A stretch of 57,219 nt of DNA from an uncultured Methylophilaceae bacterium. GTDB taxonomy: Bacteria > Pseudomonadota > Gammaproteobacteria > Burkholderiales > Methylophilaceae. Position numbers and translations under genes: made by a program. Shown piece after piece: positions 46,980 through 57,219 of this stretch. Position 1 is the stretch's first letter. Each line of letters opens with the position of its first letter. Below the pieces are notes generated by a model. The model had not been told where the DNA came from and ran no database searches. It saw only the letters and a program-made list of their open reading frames with translations. The DNA lies in assembly GCA_905618945.1 (NCBI GenBank), contig CAJQTF010000003.1, positions 1 through 57,219 of the forward strand, written 5' to 3'.

Positions 46980-47990
46980 ATGTACAATATAATTAAATTT
47001 TTCTTATTTCTTTTTAACCCAGAATTTGCGCATCACTTAGCAATGAAGTCGCTAAAGATAGCAGATTTTTTAGGCTTGCTAGGCCTAATTTCAAAAAAAA
47101 ATGATTGTAAGCCAAGGTCGGTTATGGGCCTTAAGTTTTCTAATCCAGTAGGCTTAGCAGCTGGCCTTGATAAAAATGCTGAATATATTGATTGTTTATC
47201 TAAGCTTGGATTTGGTTTTATTGAAGTCGGAACTGTTACCCCAAGGCCACAGCCAGGTAACCCAAAACCAAGGTCATTTAGATTAACAAAACAAGAAGGC
47301 ATCATTAATAGATTTGGTTTTAATAATGATGGTATTGACCAGGTAATTGAGAATATTCGAAAATCAAAATTTAAGGGTATCTTGGGCGTTAATATTGGAA
47401 AAAATTATGACACACCCAATGATAAAGCTGTTGATGATTATCTTTTATGTTTTAGAAAGTCATACTTAATAGCAAGTTATATCACATTGAATGTATCCTC
47501 CCCAAATACTAAAGGTCTCCGCAAATTGCAGGAAGGCAAAAGCTTGGATAAATTACTGAAAGTGATAAAAAGAGAACAAAAAATACTATATAAAAAATAT
47601 AATAAGTATGTGCCATTTTTACTTAAAATTTCACCAGATAATACAAATGCACAACTCTCTTTTATGTGTAAATTATTAATCAAGTATGAAATTGATGGGG
47701 TAATAGCAACAAATACAACTCTTTCAAGAAGTGAAGTTGTTAAATCTAAAAGTCGAAATGAGTTAGGTGGTTTATCTGGGCGCCCATTAAGATTAGGCTC
47801 TTTAAAAACATTAAAATTTTTAAAATTAAATCTTAAAGGAAAAATTCCCATTATTGGAGTTGGCGGTGTTATGTCCGGAGCAGATGGTAAGGAGAAGATA
47901 GATAATGGAGCAGATTTAATTCAAATATATTCAGGTTTGATTTTTAAAGGACATAGATTAATTGATGAACTATGTAGAGCAATTAAATAA
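46980..47990 (+). CDS. pyrD: Class 2 dihydroorotate dehydrogenase (quinone)
   Basis: Membrane-associated FMN enzyme of pyrimidine synthesis using ubiquinone. The N-terminal amphipathic helix (M-Y-N-I-I-K-F-F-L-F-L) marks class 2. FMN and catalytic motifs: G-L-A-A-G-L-D-K-N, R-F-G-F-N-N-D-G, and N-V-S-S-P-N-T-K-G-L-R with the catalytic serine; I-G-V-G-G-V near the end binds phosphate. 336 residues, normal. No ribosome binding site is obvious. The 3' end overlaps the GST-like gene by 26 bases. Confidence 0.95.
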   Translation: MYNIIKFFLFLFNPEFAHHLAMKSLKIADFLGLLGLISKKNDCKPRSVMGLKFSNPVGLAAGLDKNAEYIDCLSKLGFGFIEVGTVTPRPQPGNPKPRSFRLTKQEGIINRFGFNNDGIDQVIENIRKSKFKGILGVNIGKNYDTPNDKAVDDYLLCFRKSYLIASYITLNVSSPNTKGLRKLQEGKSLDKLLKVIKREQKILYKKYNKYVPFLLKISPDNTNAQLSFMCKLLIKYEIDGVIATNTTLSRSEVVKSKSRNELGGLSGRPLRLGSLKTLKFLKLNLKGKIPIIGVGGVMSGADGKEKIDNGADLIQIYSGLIFKGHRLIDELCRAIK

Positions 47991-48606
47991 TTTAGGATCA
48001 AGGCCATATTTATTTTCTTACAGAAGGTGTCCATATGCCATGAGAGCAAGAATGGCACTAGTAGATTCTAAGATAGAATTTGATGTTTATGAAATATCTC
48101 TTCGGAATAAGCCTAATGAAATGCTTAATATTAGTGCAAAAGGAACAGTCCCTATTTTAAGGTTAAATAAATTAGTTTTAGATGAAAGTTTGGACATAAT
48201 GAAGTGGGCTTATAAGAATAGCAAATATAAACATTCCGATTTATTAGAGCCAGGGGATAAAAAAATAGCTGATGAATTAGTTGCATTAAATGACGGTAAA
48301 TTTAAAAACTCTTTAGATAGTTACAAGTATTTTGAGCGATACCCAGAAAAATCAAAAGTTGAGCATCGGAAAAGTTGTTATTTTTTCTTAGAGATTTTAG
48401 AAAAGAGATTGGAAATTACATCTTTTTTAATTAGTAACACAAGAACTTTTTCAGATATATGCATTTTTCCATTTATAAGACAATTTATGAATGTTGATAA
48501 AGAATGGTTTGATAATTCAGAATATAAAAGAGTTAAGAAGTGGTTAGCATTACTTATAGAAAGTGATTTATTTAAAATGGCAATGATAAAACCTACATTT
48601 AGTTAG
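47965..48606 (+). CDS. Glutathione S-transferase-like protein
   Basis: 213 residues with an N-terminal thioredoxin-like domain: F-S-Y-R-R-C-P-Y-A-M-R-A-R-M and the cis-proline G-T-V-P-I-L, then D-E-S-L-D-I-M-K-W-A, which is the GSH-binding E-S region, and a helical C-terminal domain. The C-P-Y-A pattern is closer to glutaredoxin-like GSTs than to SspA. The start lies inside pyrD, at TTG 47962 or ATG 47965; no other conventional start precedes the conserved fold. Substrate unknown. Its end overlaps the convergent clpA by 4 bases. Confidence 0.83.
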   Translation: MNYVEQLNNLGSRPYLFSYRRCPYAMRARMALVDSKIEFDVYEISLRNKPNEMLNISAKGTVPILRLNKLVLDESLDIMKWAYKNSKYKHSDLLEPGDKKIADELVALNDGKFKNSLDSYKYFERYPEKSKVEHRKSCYFFLEILEKRLEITSFLISNTRTFSDICIFPFIRQFMNVDKEWFDNSEYKRVKKWLALLIESDLFKMAMIKPTFS

Positions 48607-50858
48607 GCTGGTATTTTTTCCTTGTTTTTAAAGTTTAAAATAATTTTATCAGTTTCATCAATATCAATTTCAACTTCACCACCATTTACGAGCTTCCCAA
48701 ATAAAAGCTGGTCTGCTAGAGATTTTCTAATTGTGTCTTGAATAAGTCTAGCCATAGGTCTTGCACCCATTTGAGGATCAAATCCAGCTTTTGCTAAATA
48801 GTCTTTTAATTTTTTAGTAAAGGTAGCGTCAACCTTTTTATCATGTAACTGATTTTCAAGCTGCATTAAGAATTTATCAACAACTTTTAAAATAATATTA
48901 TTCCCTAATGCACCAAAGGATACGATGGCATCAAGCCTATTTCTAAATTCGGGTGAGAATAATTTTTTAATTTCTATTTGTTCATCTCCAGATTTTTCAT
49001 TATGAGTAAACCCGAAATCTACCTTGGATAATGCCTCAGCACCTGCATTCGTTGTCATAATAATAGTTACATTTCTAAAGTCAGTTTTCCTTCCATTACT
49101 ATCTGTAAGGGTACCATTATCCATGACTTGCAGAAGTATATTAAAAACATCTGGATGAGCTTTTTCAATTTCATCTAACAATAAAACAGCATGAGGATTT
49201 TTATTAATCTGTTCTGTTAATAACCCTCCATTATCATAACCAACATAGCCAGGAGGTGCGCCAATTAATTTGGATATTGAATGTCTTTCAATAAACTCGC
49301 TCATATCTATACGAATTAATTCAATTCCAAGTGTATAAGCTAATTGTTTAGCAACTTCAGTTTTACCGACGCCTGTGGGGCCACTAAAAAGAAAGCTACC
49401 GATAGGCCTACTTTCAGGACCTAAGCCACTTCTAGCCATTTTAATTGCTGATGAAAGAGAGTTGATTGCTTTATCCTGCCCAAAAATAACTGCTTTTAAA
49501 TCTCTCTCAAGAGTTTTAAGTGAGTTTCGATCATCTTTATTAATATTTTTTGCTGGAATCCTCGCGACCTTTGAAATCACATCTTCTATTTCCTTAGCTC
49601 CAATCACTTTCTTTTTTTTATTATCTGGGAGTATTCTCTGTGCAGCACCTGCTTCATCAATAATATCAATAGCTTTATCTGGAAGTTGCCTATCATTAAT
49701 AAATTTTGCAGATAGCTCTACAGCACTAATTATTGCATCAGCTGAGAATTTAACATTGTGATGCTCTTCGAAATGAGATTTTAATCCCTTAAGAATGTTG
49801 ATAGTTGTTGGAATATCAGGTTCTTCTATATCAATCTTTTGAAATCTTCTTGTTAGTGCATGGTCTTTTTCAAATACTGATCTATATTCTTGATAAGTTG
49901 TAGCACCAATACATTTAATTTGACCATTTGCTAAAGCAGGCTTTAGCAAATTGGAAGCATCTAACGTTCCTCCACTAGCTGAACCAGCGCCAATAATCGT
50001 ATGAATCTCATCAATAAACAAAATGGAATCTTTTTCTTCTTGCAGTTGTTTCATTACCGATTTAAGACGCTGTTCGAAATCACCTCGGTATTTGGTTCCA
50101 GCAATTAATGCCCCTAAATCAAGGGAGTATATTGTTTTATTTTGAAGGACCTCAGGAATATCTTTTTCTACAATTTTCTTTGCTAAACCTTCAGCTATAG
50201 CTGTTTTACCAACTCCAGCCTCACCGACTAGCAATGGGTTATTTTTTCTTCGTCTGCATAGGATCTGAACAACACGCTCGATTTCCACTTCACGACCTAT
50301 TAAAGGATCTATTTTATTTTCACTTACTAATTGATTGAGGTTGACTGTGTAAGTTTCTAAACTTTTGTTTTTTTTAACTTCAGAATCAGTTCCTTCAATA
50401 GCTGCCTCTTTATTTTCTGTTTCAATTACTTTTGATATTCCATGAGCAATAAAGTTAACCACATCAAGCCTAGCAACACCTTGTTGATGAAGAAAATAAA
50501 CAGCATGAGAATCTTTTTCTCCAAAAATAGCGACTAATACATTTGCACCTGTAACCTCCTTCTTTCCAGAAGATTGAACATGGAGCATCGCTCTTTGAAT
50601 TACCCTTTGAAAACCTAATGTTGGTTGAGTATCGACATCATCAGTCCCAGAAACAACAGGAGTATGCTCCTGAATATGGTTAGCAATATCAGATCGTATT
50701 TTTTCAATTTTTGCACCACAAGCATTTAAAACTTCTGATGCTGATGGATTATCAAGCATAGCTAATAATAGATGTTCGACAGTAATCAACTCGTGCCTTT
50801 TTTGTCGAGCGTCCATAAATGCCATGTGAAGACTAACTTCTAATTCTTGTGCAATCAT
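48603..50858 (-). CDS. clpA: ATP-dependent Clp protease unfoldase ClpA
   Basis: AAA+ unfoldase feeding ClpP. 751 residues: an N-domain that binds ClpS (1-145), D1 with Walker A G-E-A-G-V-G-K-T at 212-219, and D2 with G-P-T-G-V-G-K-T at 493-500. The ClpA family ClpP-docking loop should lie near I-G-F-T-H-N-E or G-F-T-H-N-E-K. No clpP is in the window. Last gene of the tgt-to-clpA set and directly after clpS. Confidence 0.96.
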   Translation of the reverse strand: MIAQELEVSLHMAFMDARQKRHELITVEHLLLAMLDNPSASEVLNACGAKIEKIRSDIANHIQEHTPVVSGTDDVDTQPTLGFQRVIQRAMLHVQSSGKKEVTGANVLVAIFGEKDSHAVYFLHQQGVARLDVVNFIAHGISKVIETENKEAAIEGTDSEVKKNKSLETYTVNLNQLVSENKIDPLIGREVEIERVVQILCRRRKNNPLLVGEAGVGKTAIAEGLAKKIVEKDIPEVLQNKTIYSLDLGALIAGTKYRGDFEQRLKSVMKQLQEEKDSILFIDEIHTIIGAGSASGGTLDASNLLKPALANGQIKCIGATTYQEYRSVFEKDHALTRRFQKIDIEEPDIPTTINILKGLKSHFEEHHNVKFSADAIISAVELSAKFINDRQLPDKAIDIIDEAGAAQRILPDNKKKKVIGAKEIEDVISKVARIPAKNINKDDRNSLKTLERDLKAVIFGQDKAINSLSSAIKMARSGLGPESRPIGSFLFSGPTGVGKTEVAKQLAYTLGIELIRIDMSEFIERHSISKLIGAPPGYVGYDNGGLLTEQINKNPHAVLLLDEIEKAHPDVFNILLQVMDNGTLTDSNGRKTDFRNVTIIMTTNAGAEALSKVDFGFTHNEKSGDEQIEIKKLFSPEFRNRLDAIVSFGALGNNIILKVVDKFLMQLENQLHDKKVDATFTKKLKDYLAKAGFDPQMGARPMARLIQDTIRKSLADQLLFGKLVNGGEVEIDIDETDKIILNFKNKEKIPA

Positions 50859-50866
50859 AATTTAAA

Positions 50867-51178
50867 CTATATCTTTTCTATAATACATTGCAAGGGGTGT
50901 TGTGATTCTTTTGCGAAATTTAATACTTGATTCATTTTAGTTTCTGCTATCTCAAAAGGGTACATTCCACAAATACCTATTCCTTCTGTATGTATTTGAA
51001 GCATTATCCGGGTTGCATCATCTTGAGTTTTATTAAAAACTTTTTGAATAATATTTGCAACAAATTCCATGGGCGTAAAATCATCATTTAAAATAATTAC
51101 TTTATATATACTAGGAAGCTTTGGTTTAACTGTTTCTAGTTTAAGTTTGAGACCTTCTTCGTTATCACTTCGTTCCAT
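50867..51178 (-). CDS. clpS: Clp adaptor ClpS
   Basis: N-degron adaptor for ClpA. 103 residues with a flexible N-terminal part, then the fold core Y-K-V-I-I-L-N-D-D-F-T-P-M-E-F-V, the residue-binding face N-D-D and M at its expected place, and H-T-E-G-I-G-I-C-G-M-Y in the second half. It lies 8 bases before clpA, the usual pair. Confidence 0.96.
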   Translation of the reverse strand: MERSDNEEGLKLKLETVKPKLPSIYKVIILNDDFTPMEFVANIIQKVFNKTQDDATRIMLQIHTEGIGICGMYPFEIAETKMNQVLNFAKESQHPLQCIIEKI

Positions 51179-51180
51179 TT

Positions 51181-52464
51181 TTAAATTTTACCTTTCGGTA
51201 TGCGGCTATATATTTTTACACTTTTCACATTTTTATCCTGTGCATTGATTATTTGAAAAGTAATATCACTAATTTTAAAGCTGGTATTTGGTTCTGGAAT
51301 ATCCTCAAAAAATTTTAGAATTAATCCATTCAGAGTTTTAGGGCCTTGAATTGGTAAATTAAGAGTCAATTTTTTATTTAATTCTCTAATGGAAATACCT
51401 CCATCTACAATCCAGCCATTTTCATCAAAAATTATTTTTGATGATTTTGAAGGGAGCTCAATATTGAATTCCCCAATAATCTCTTCGAGTATATCTTCCA
51501 GAGTAACGAGCCCTATAAACTCGCCATGCTCATTAACAATTAAACCAATTTTTTCTTGGTTGTCTTGAAATTTCTGTATTTGCTTATATATCGTAGTTCC
51601 TGCTGGAATAAAATATGGTGGATCTATTAAAGCAACTAATTCATCTCGAGCTAAATCCTGCATATTTTCTTTAATATATAGCTTAAATAGTTTATTAATA
51701 TTTAAAACACCGTGTATTTCTTCATTGTCTTTCTTTTTTACTAGAATTCTATTGTGGTGAAAGTTTTCTATTTTTTCTAAAATATCTTCAATTGATTGAC
51801 CTAAGTTAATAGATTCAATACTTGTATGTGGCATCATAATTTCATCAATAGTTACTTTTTCAAGGTCTATCAGATTTAATAATAAAGACTTATTTTTATT
51901 AGGAAGAACTTGACCGGAATCACTGATAATACTTTTTAACTCATCCATTGTTATTAGACTATTCTGATTAAAATTAATTTTAATATTAAAAATTTTTAGA
52001 ATCCCTAGAACAAATATATTAACAAAAAGAACTATTGGGTAGAGAATTTTTAACAATGGGTAAAGTAAAAAGCTGCAGGATAGTGCTAATTTTTCAGGGT
52101 GGGCTGCAGCAATAACTTTTGGCGAAATTTCACTGAATATTAAAATTAAAAAAGTTGTGATTAATGTACCTATCATAATAATAATTTCTTGATCTCCATA
52201 TAATTGAACAGCAATTACAGTGACCAAAGTTGCGGCAGCAGCATTTGAAAAATTATTACATAGTAAAATCACACTTAATAACTTATCTGTTTCTTTTAGA
52301 AGTTTTGTAGCTAATTTTGCACCAGTATTACCACTTTTTGCTAGATGCTTTAATCGATACCTACTAACAGACATTAGGCTTGTCTCAGAAATAGAAAAGA
52401 AAGCGGATACTATTAAGAGAATAGCTAAGAGAATAATTTGGTTTGTAAGTGAAAAATTAAACAC
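51181..52464 (-). CDS. CNNM/CBS-domain protein (CorB/HlyC family)
   Basis: 427-residue membrane protein: an N-terminal CNNM (DUF21) domain with about four hydrophobic segments, a cytoplasmic CBS pair at about 200-325 (I-M-M-P-H-T-S-I and E-H-G-E-F-I-G-L-V-T-L-E-D-I), and a CorC/HlyC C-terminal domain. The family is linked to magnesium efflux or homeostasis. The start is GTG 52464, 9 bases after secF; no conventional ribosome binding site is obvious. It ends 2 bases before clpS. Confidence 0.88.
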   Translation of the reverse strand: MFNFSLTNQIILLAILLIVSAFFSISETSLMSVSRYRLKHLAKSGNTGAKLATKLLKETDKLLSVILLCNNFSNAAAATLVTVIAVQLYGDQEIIIMIGTLITTFLILIFSEISPKVIAAAHPEKLALSCSFLLYPLLKILYPIVLFVNIFVLGILKIFNIKINFNQNSLITMDELKSIISDSGQVLPNKNKSLLLNLIDLEKVTIDEIMMPHTSIESINLGQSIEDILEKIENFHHNRILVKKKDNEEIHGVLNINKLFKLYIKENMQDLARDELVALIDPPYFIPAGTTIYKQIQKFQDNQEKIGLIVNEHGEFIGLVTLEDILEEIIGEFNIELPSKSSKIIFDENGWIVDGGISIRELNKKLTLNLPIQGPKTLNGLILKFFEDIPEPNTSFKISDITFQIINAQDKNVKSVKIYSRIPKGKI

Positions 52465-52473
52465 TGTGAGTAT

Positions 52474-53409
52474 TTATACTTCTGTATTTTCCTTTTTGCT
52501 TTCTGGATTTGAAATTGCTAAATTAGTTTGATTAGTTCCGAGCCACATTGCTATTGGACAACCAACCATAATTGAAGAATAAATCCCAAACAATATTCCT
52601 ATAGTTAAAGCTAATGCAAAATTATGAAGTATTTCACCCCCAAAAATTAACATTGAAACTACAACAGTTTGTGTTGATAGGTGAGTCATAATAGTTCGTG
52701 ACATTGTACGCGTTATTGCATTGTTTATAATTTCAGCAACATTTGTCTTTCTCATCTTTCTGAAGTTTTCTCTGACACGGTCAAACACAACAACAGATTC
52801 ATTTACCGAGTAACCTAAAACAGCTAATACTGCTGCAAGAACAGTTAAATTAAATTCCCATTGAAAAAAGGCAAAAAATCCCAAAATAATGATAACGTCA
52901 TGCATGTTTGCAACAATCGCTGCTATTGCAAATCGCCATTCAAACCTCATTGTAAGATAAAGCATAATTCCTATAAAAACAAAAAGAACTGCTAGTGCGC
53001 CTTTTTCATATAATTCATCTCCAACTTGAGACCCTACGGACTCGACCCTTTTCACTTCCATTAAGTTATTTGATAATTTTAGTGCTGCTGAAACTTTTTC
53101 TGATATTTCTGCAATAGATAAACCTTCACGAATAGGTAAGCGGATCAGAACATCTTCTTCGGTCCCAAAATTTTGAACTTGAGCATCTTCTAAATCTATA
53201 TCTCTTAAAGTTTGGCGAATATCATCTATATTTGCAGCATTTGGGTAACTTACTTCCATCATTGTCCCACCAGTAAAATCTACCCCAAGATTTAAACCGC
53301 GGATAACAATAAAGAAAACTGCTAAAATAAATACAGTAGTTGATACCACTGCAGATATTTTACTGTATTTCATAAAAGGTATATCTTTTTTTACTCTAAA
53401 AAATTCCAT
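52474..53409 (-). CDS. secF: Protein translocase subunit SecF
   Basis: Works with SecD to drive late export with the proton gradient. Six hydrophobic segments, D-F-T-G-G-T-M near residue 50 and G-Y-S-V-N-E-S-V-V-V-F-D-R near 190 are the family signatures. ATG 53409 (M-E-F-F-R-V-K-K-D-I-P) is typical of betaproteobacterial SecF and lies 4 bases after the secD stop; an upstream GTG at 53442 would add 11 residues within secD. 311 residues. Confidence 0.95.
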   Translation of the reverse strand: MEFFRVKKDIPFMKYSKISAVVSTTVFILAVFFIVIRGLNLGVDFTGGTMMEVSYPNAANIDDIRQTLRDIDLEDAQVQNFGTEEDVLIRLPIREGLSIAEISEKVSAALKLSNNLMEVKRVESVGSQVGDELYEKGALAVLFVFIGIMLYLTMRFEWRFAIAAIVANMHDVIIILGFFAFFQWEFNLTVLAAVLAVLGYSVNESVVVFDRVRENFRKMRKTNVAEIINNAITRTMSRTIMTHLSTQTVVVSMLIFGGEILHNFALALTIGILFGIYSSIMVGCPIAMWLGTNQTNLAISNPESKKENTEV

Positions 53410-53413
53410 ATGC

Positions 53414-55270
53414 TTAGTTGTTATCCACCTTAAAAATTTCACCTATTGATAATTTACTTACCTGACGTTTATTACCATAGATATAGTTCACTATCGCGCG
53501 TGATACAAAAATTGCGCTGTACATAGAAGTTAAAATTCCCAATACAAGAACTACTGCAAAACCTTTAATGGGACCAGAGCCAAACATAAAGAGGGCCAAT
53601 CCTGCAATCATAGTAGTTATATTTGAATCTAGTATCGTTCCCCAAGCCATTTTATAACCCATACTAATACTAGCTTGAGGCGTATTCCCATTTCTTATTT
53701 CATCACGAATTCTTTCATTAATGAGAACGCTAGAATCAATAGCCATCCCCAATGTTAAAGCGATTGCAGCTAAACCTGGAAGAGTTAAAGTAGCTTGAAG
53801 TGCGGATAGTAATGCTACTAAAAATAATAAATTAACAGAGAGGGTGATTACTGAGATAACACCAAAAACCATATAGTAAATAGCCATCATAGTAATAATT
53901 GCAACGAAACCCCAAATTGTTGACTGAACCCCACGAGAAATATTTTCTTTACCCATGCTAGGCCCAACAGTTCTTTCCTCAATGATTTCCATCGGTGCTG
54001 CTAATGAACCAGCTCTTAAAAGTAATGCAACATCCGTGGCTTCTTGAGGATTATCCATTCCGGTAATTTGTACACGCCCTCCGCCTATCTCACTTTTTAT
54101 AACAGGTGCTGTAACTATTTCTGCTACATTCTTTTCAATTAAAAGCAGCGCCATCCTTTTGCCTACATTCTCACGAGTTATTTGCTTAAAAATGCTAGCA
54201 CCTGTTGCATCGAGGGTAATTGAAACAACCGACTGCCCTGTTTGTTGATCAACTCCAGGACCTGCGTTAGTAATTCTCTCCCCAGTAAGAATAACCGCTT
54301 TTTTTAATAGCATGCCATTACCAAATCGATCCTTAATGATTTCTGAATTAACTGGTACTTGGTCCTCGTTTCCATCTTCAAAGATATCTGGGTTGAAGTT
54401 ATCCTCATTAACCATTCTCATTTCAAGAGTGGCTGTTCTACCTAAAATTTCTTTAGCTTTTGCTGTATCTTGAACTCCGGGAAGTTGGATAACAATCCTG
54501 TCAAGCCCTTGTTGTTGAATTAATGGCTCTGCTACTCCTAATTCATTTACTCTATTATTTAGTGTTTCTAAATTTTGCTTAATTGCGAATTCTGTAATCG
54601 ATTTCTTTGTTTTCTCACTAATAATAACTTTAAGTACAATTTCATCATTAATAAAGATTTCTTGAAAGTCAAAATTATCATTGATATCCCTAATAATATT
54701 TTTACCCCTCTTTAGCTCATCTTTGGATTTAAATTTAATTTGCATGATGTCGTTATTTTTTGAGACATCGTAATAACCAATTTTTTCTGTCCTTAGTTTG
54801 GTTCTAAACTGACTTACATAACTAGCAGTTGTTTTCTCAAGAGCTTTTGATAAGTCGACTTGCATAAGAAAGTGCACCCCACCTCTTAAATCAAGCCCTA
54901 AGTACATTGGCAGTGCACCCATACCAGATAGCCAATCAGGAGAGTTCGAAATTAAATTTAAAGCTACTACATATTTATCCCCTAATGAATTTTGAATAAC
55001 AGTTTTTGCTTTTAATTGTTCTTCAGCAGTTTTAAATTTAACCTTGATGTTAAAGTTTTCTAAAATTAATCCAGTATTTTTTAATTGAGATTTTACTAGT
55101 GCTGTTTCGATTGATTGTAAAAGTGATGTATCAATTTTTTCACCTGATTTAATAGGCATTATTTGAATAGCAGGGGACTCGCCATAAAAATTTGGCATGA
55201 CAAAGAGCATACTTAACAAGATTGTTGCTAAGATTAAGAGATATTTCCAGCGGGCTGAATGGTTATTCAT
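53414..55270 (-). CDS. secD: Protein translocase subunit SecD
   Basis: 618 residues with an N-terminal membrane helix, the large periplasmic domain starting near L-G-L-D-L-R-G-G-V-H-F-L, and five C-terminal membrane segments including A-L-T-L-G-M-A-I-D-S-S-V-L-I-N-E-R-I. Normal length. It is co-directional with yajC and secF, the conserved trio. Confidence 0.96.
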   Translation of the reverse strand: MNNHSARWKYLLILATILLSMLFVMPNFYGESPAIQIMPIKSGEKIDTSLLQSIETALVKSQLKNTGLILENFNIKVKFKTAEEQLKAKTVIQNSLGDKYVVALNLISNSPDWLSGMGALPMYLGLDLRGGVHFLMQVDLSKALEKTTASYVSQFRTKLRTEKIGYYDVSKNNDIMQIKFKSKDELKRGKNIIRDINDNFDFQEIFINDEIVLKVIISEKTKKSITEFAIKQNLETLNNRVNELGVAEPLIQQQGLDRIVIQLPGVQDTAKAKEILGRTATLEMRMVNEDNFNPDIFEDGNEDQVPVNSEIIKDRFGNGMLLKKAVILTGERITNAGPGVDQQTGQSVVSITLDATGASIFKQITRENVGKRMALLLIEKNVAEIVTAPVIKSEIGGGRVQITGMDNPQEATDVALLLRAGSLAAPMEIIEERTVGPSMGKENISRGVQSTIWGFVAIITMMAIYYMVFGVISVITLSVNLLFLVALLSALQATLTLPGLAAIALTLGMAIDSSVLINERIRDEIRNGNTPQASISMGYKMAWGTILDSNITTMIAGLALFMFGSGPIKGFAVVLVLGILTSMYSAIFVSRAIVNYIYGNKRQVSKLSIGEIFKVDNN

Positions 55271-55299
55271 TTATAGTTTAAATTAGTGCTCAAGGGTTC

Positions 55300-55581
55300 T
55301 TAAATCGACTTTATTGTGCCTTTTGGCAATAGAGTTTGGATAGTTTGTTTTTGTATTTTTACGTTTACACCCTTGTCTATTTCAATGGTGGCGAATTGGT
55401 TATTTAGTTTGGTAATTTTACCCAAAATACCGCTATTTGATACAATTTCATCCCCAGCTTTAAGGGCCTCTATTAAAGCTTTATGTTCTTTAGCCTGCTT
55501 CATTTGAGGTCGAATTAACATAAAGTAAAATAAAACAAAAATTATTATAAAAGGGAGAAAACTAGCTAGTCCTTCATTCAT
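55300..55581 (-). CDS. yajC: Sec translocon accessory protein YajC
   Basis: 93 residues with one N-terminal membrane helix (about 6-24), then M-L-I-R-P-Q-M-K-Q-A-K-E-H and a small cytoplasmic domain with G-D-E-I-V-S-N-S-G-I-L-G. All features match YajC. It lies between tgt and secD, the usual order. AGGATAAATATT before the ATG provides a ribosome binding site. Confidence 0.96.
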   Translation of the reverse strand: MNEGLASFLPFIIIFVLFYFMLIRPQMKQAKEHKALIEALKAGDEIVSNSGILGKITKLNNQFATIEIDKGVNVKIQKQTIQTLLPKGTIKSI

Positions 55582-55629
55582 AATATTTATCCTCTTAAAA
55601 AAAGGTTGATTCTATCATAAGTCCTGCAT

Positions 55630-56837
<1,208 letters not shown>

Positions 56838-57219
56838 ATGACTACTAACAAAGAAAATTTAAATAAAGACCATAAAGGGAAAAATAAATTTTACCTTCTC
56901 CCTAACTTATTTACGACAGCATCTTTATTTGCTGGGTTTTATTCTATTGTTCAAGCAATGAATGGTCGATATGATCATGCAGCTATTGCTATTTTTATTG
57001 CTTTAATTCTAGATGGCTTGGATGGAAGAGTTGCAAGACTTACAAATACAGAAAGTGCATTTGGTTCTGAATACGATAGCTTATCGGATATGGTTTCTTT
57101 TGGTGTTGCCCCAGCGCTTGTGATATACGTATGGGCGCTTCAGCCACTTGGAAAATTAGGCTGGATTGTTTCATTTATTTATTGTACTTGCGCAGCAGTT
57201 AGACTTGCTAGATTTAATG
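56838..57219 (+). CDS. pssA: CDP-diacylglycerol:serine O-phosphatidyltransferase (partial)
   Basis: Membrane enzyme making phosphatidylserine, the precursor of phosphatidylethanolamine. The first 127 codons are visible; the gene continues past the window. The CDP-alcohol phosphotransferase motif D-G-x2-A-R-x8-G-x3-D-x3-D is complete at about 59-81, and hydrophobic segments flank it. The motif alone does not separate it from PgsA-type enzymes, but the early L-P-N-L-F-T-T and V-S-F-G-V-A-P segments favour PssA. Confidence 0.88.
   Translation, partial: MTTNKENLNKDHKGKNKFYLLPNLFTTASLFAGFYSIVQAMNGRYDHAAIAIFIALILDGLDGRVARLTNTESAFGSEYDSLSDMVSFGVAPALVIYVWALQPLGKLGWIVSFIYCTCAAVRLARFN

Overview
The window looks like a contiguous chromosomal stretch of a streamlined, AT-rich betaproteobacterium, most likely a small methylotroph of the Methylophilales/OM43 type. 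The reasons are the long division and cell-wall cluster ending in ftsZ-lpxC, the dciA / M23 peptidase / secA block, the argB plus pyrimidine 5'-nucleotidase pair, the tkt-gap-pgk-purC carbon block, a proton-pumping pyrophosphatase, and almost no intergenic DNA (many ATGA or TAATG junctions). The taxonomic call is inference from gene order and family resemblance. No rRNA, tRNA, CRISPR array, IS element or prophage was seen.

Layout: 11-16593 is the dcw cluster on + (ftsI murE murF mraY murD ftsW murG murC murB ddl ftsQ ftsA ftsZ lpxC), one overlapping gene train that makes and polymerises peptidoglycan precursor and builds the divisome. 16590-18828 continues on + with a small membrane protein, an NDUFA9-like SDR protein and a tRNA nucleotidyltransferase. 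18818-22629 on - is rsmE-argA-argB-HAD; its argA carries an N-terminal XRE-type helix-turn-helix, the most unusual protein architecture here. 22685-28568 on + holds a thioredoxin-fold protein, then tkt, gapA, pgk and purC, closed by a strong bidirectional terminator. 28620-31995 on - holds hppA, a TSUP transporter and dciA. 32041-35759 on + holds an M23 peptidase, secA and a DUF1289 protein. 35762-38155 on - is nth, two tiny membrane proteins, a stand-alone rnfB and a PepSY protein. 38296-44295 is an electron-transfer neighbourhood: two ferredoxin-NADP reductases, ETF-ubiquinone oxidoreductase, a divergent LysR regulator and etfBA. 44267-44710 is the only long gene-poor gap and holds a decayed flavin-monooxygenase relic. 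44723-48606 on + is dapA-bamC-pyrD-GST. 48603-56733 on - is tgt-yajC-secD-secF-corB-clpS-clpA, and pssA starts at 56838 and runs off the end.

Points that matter to an annotator: murF has no ATG, GTG or TTG at its conserved N-terminus and appears to start at ATT 3218; murG and etfA also have awkward starts; gapA lacks the usual NAD-specificity residues and is preceded by a perfect hairpin; Cca has lost its HD motif; and pgk abuts purC directly, with no pyk or fba between them.
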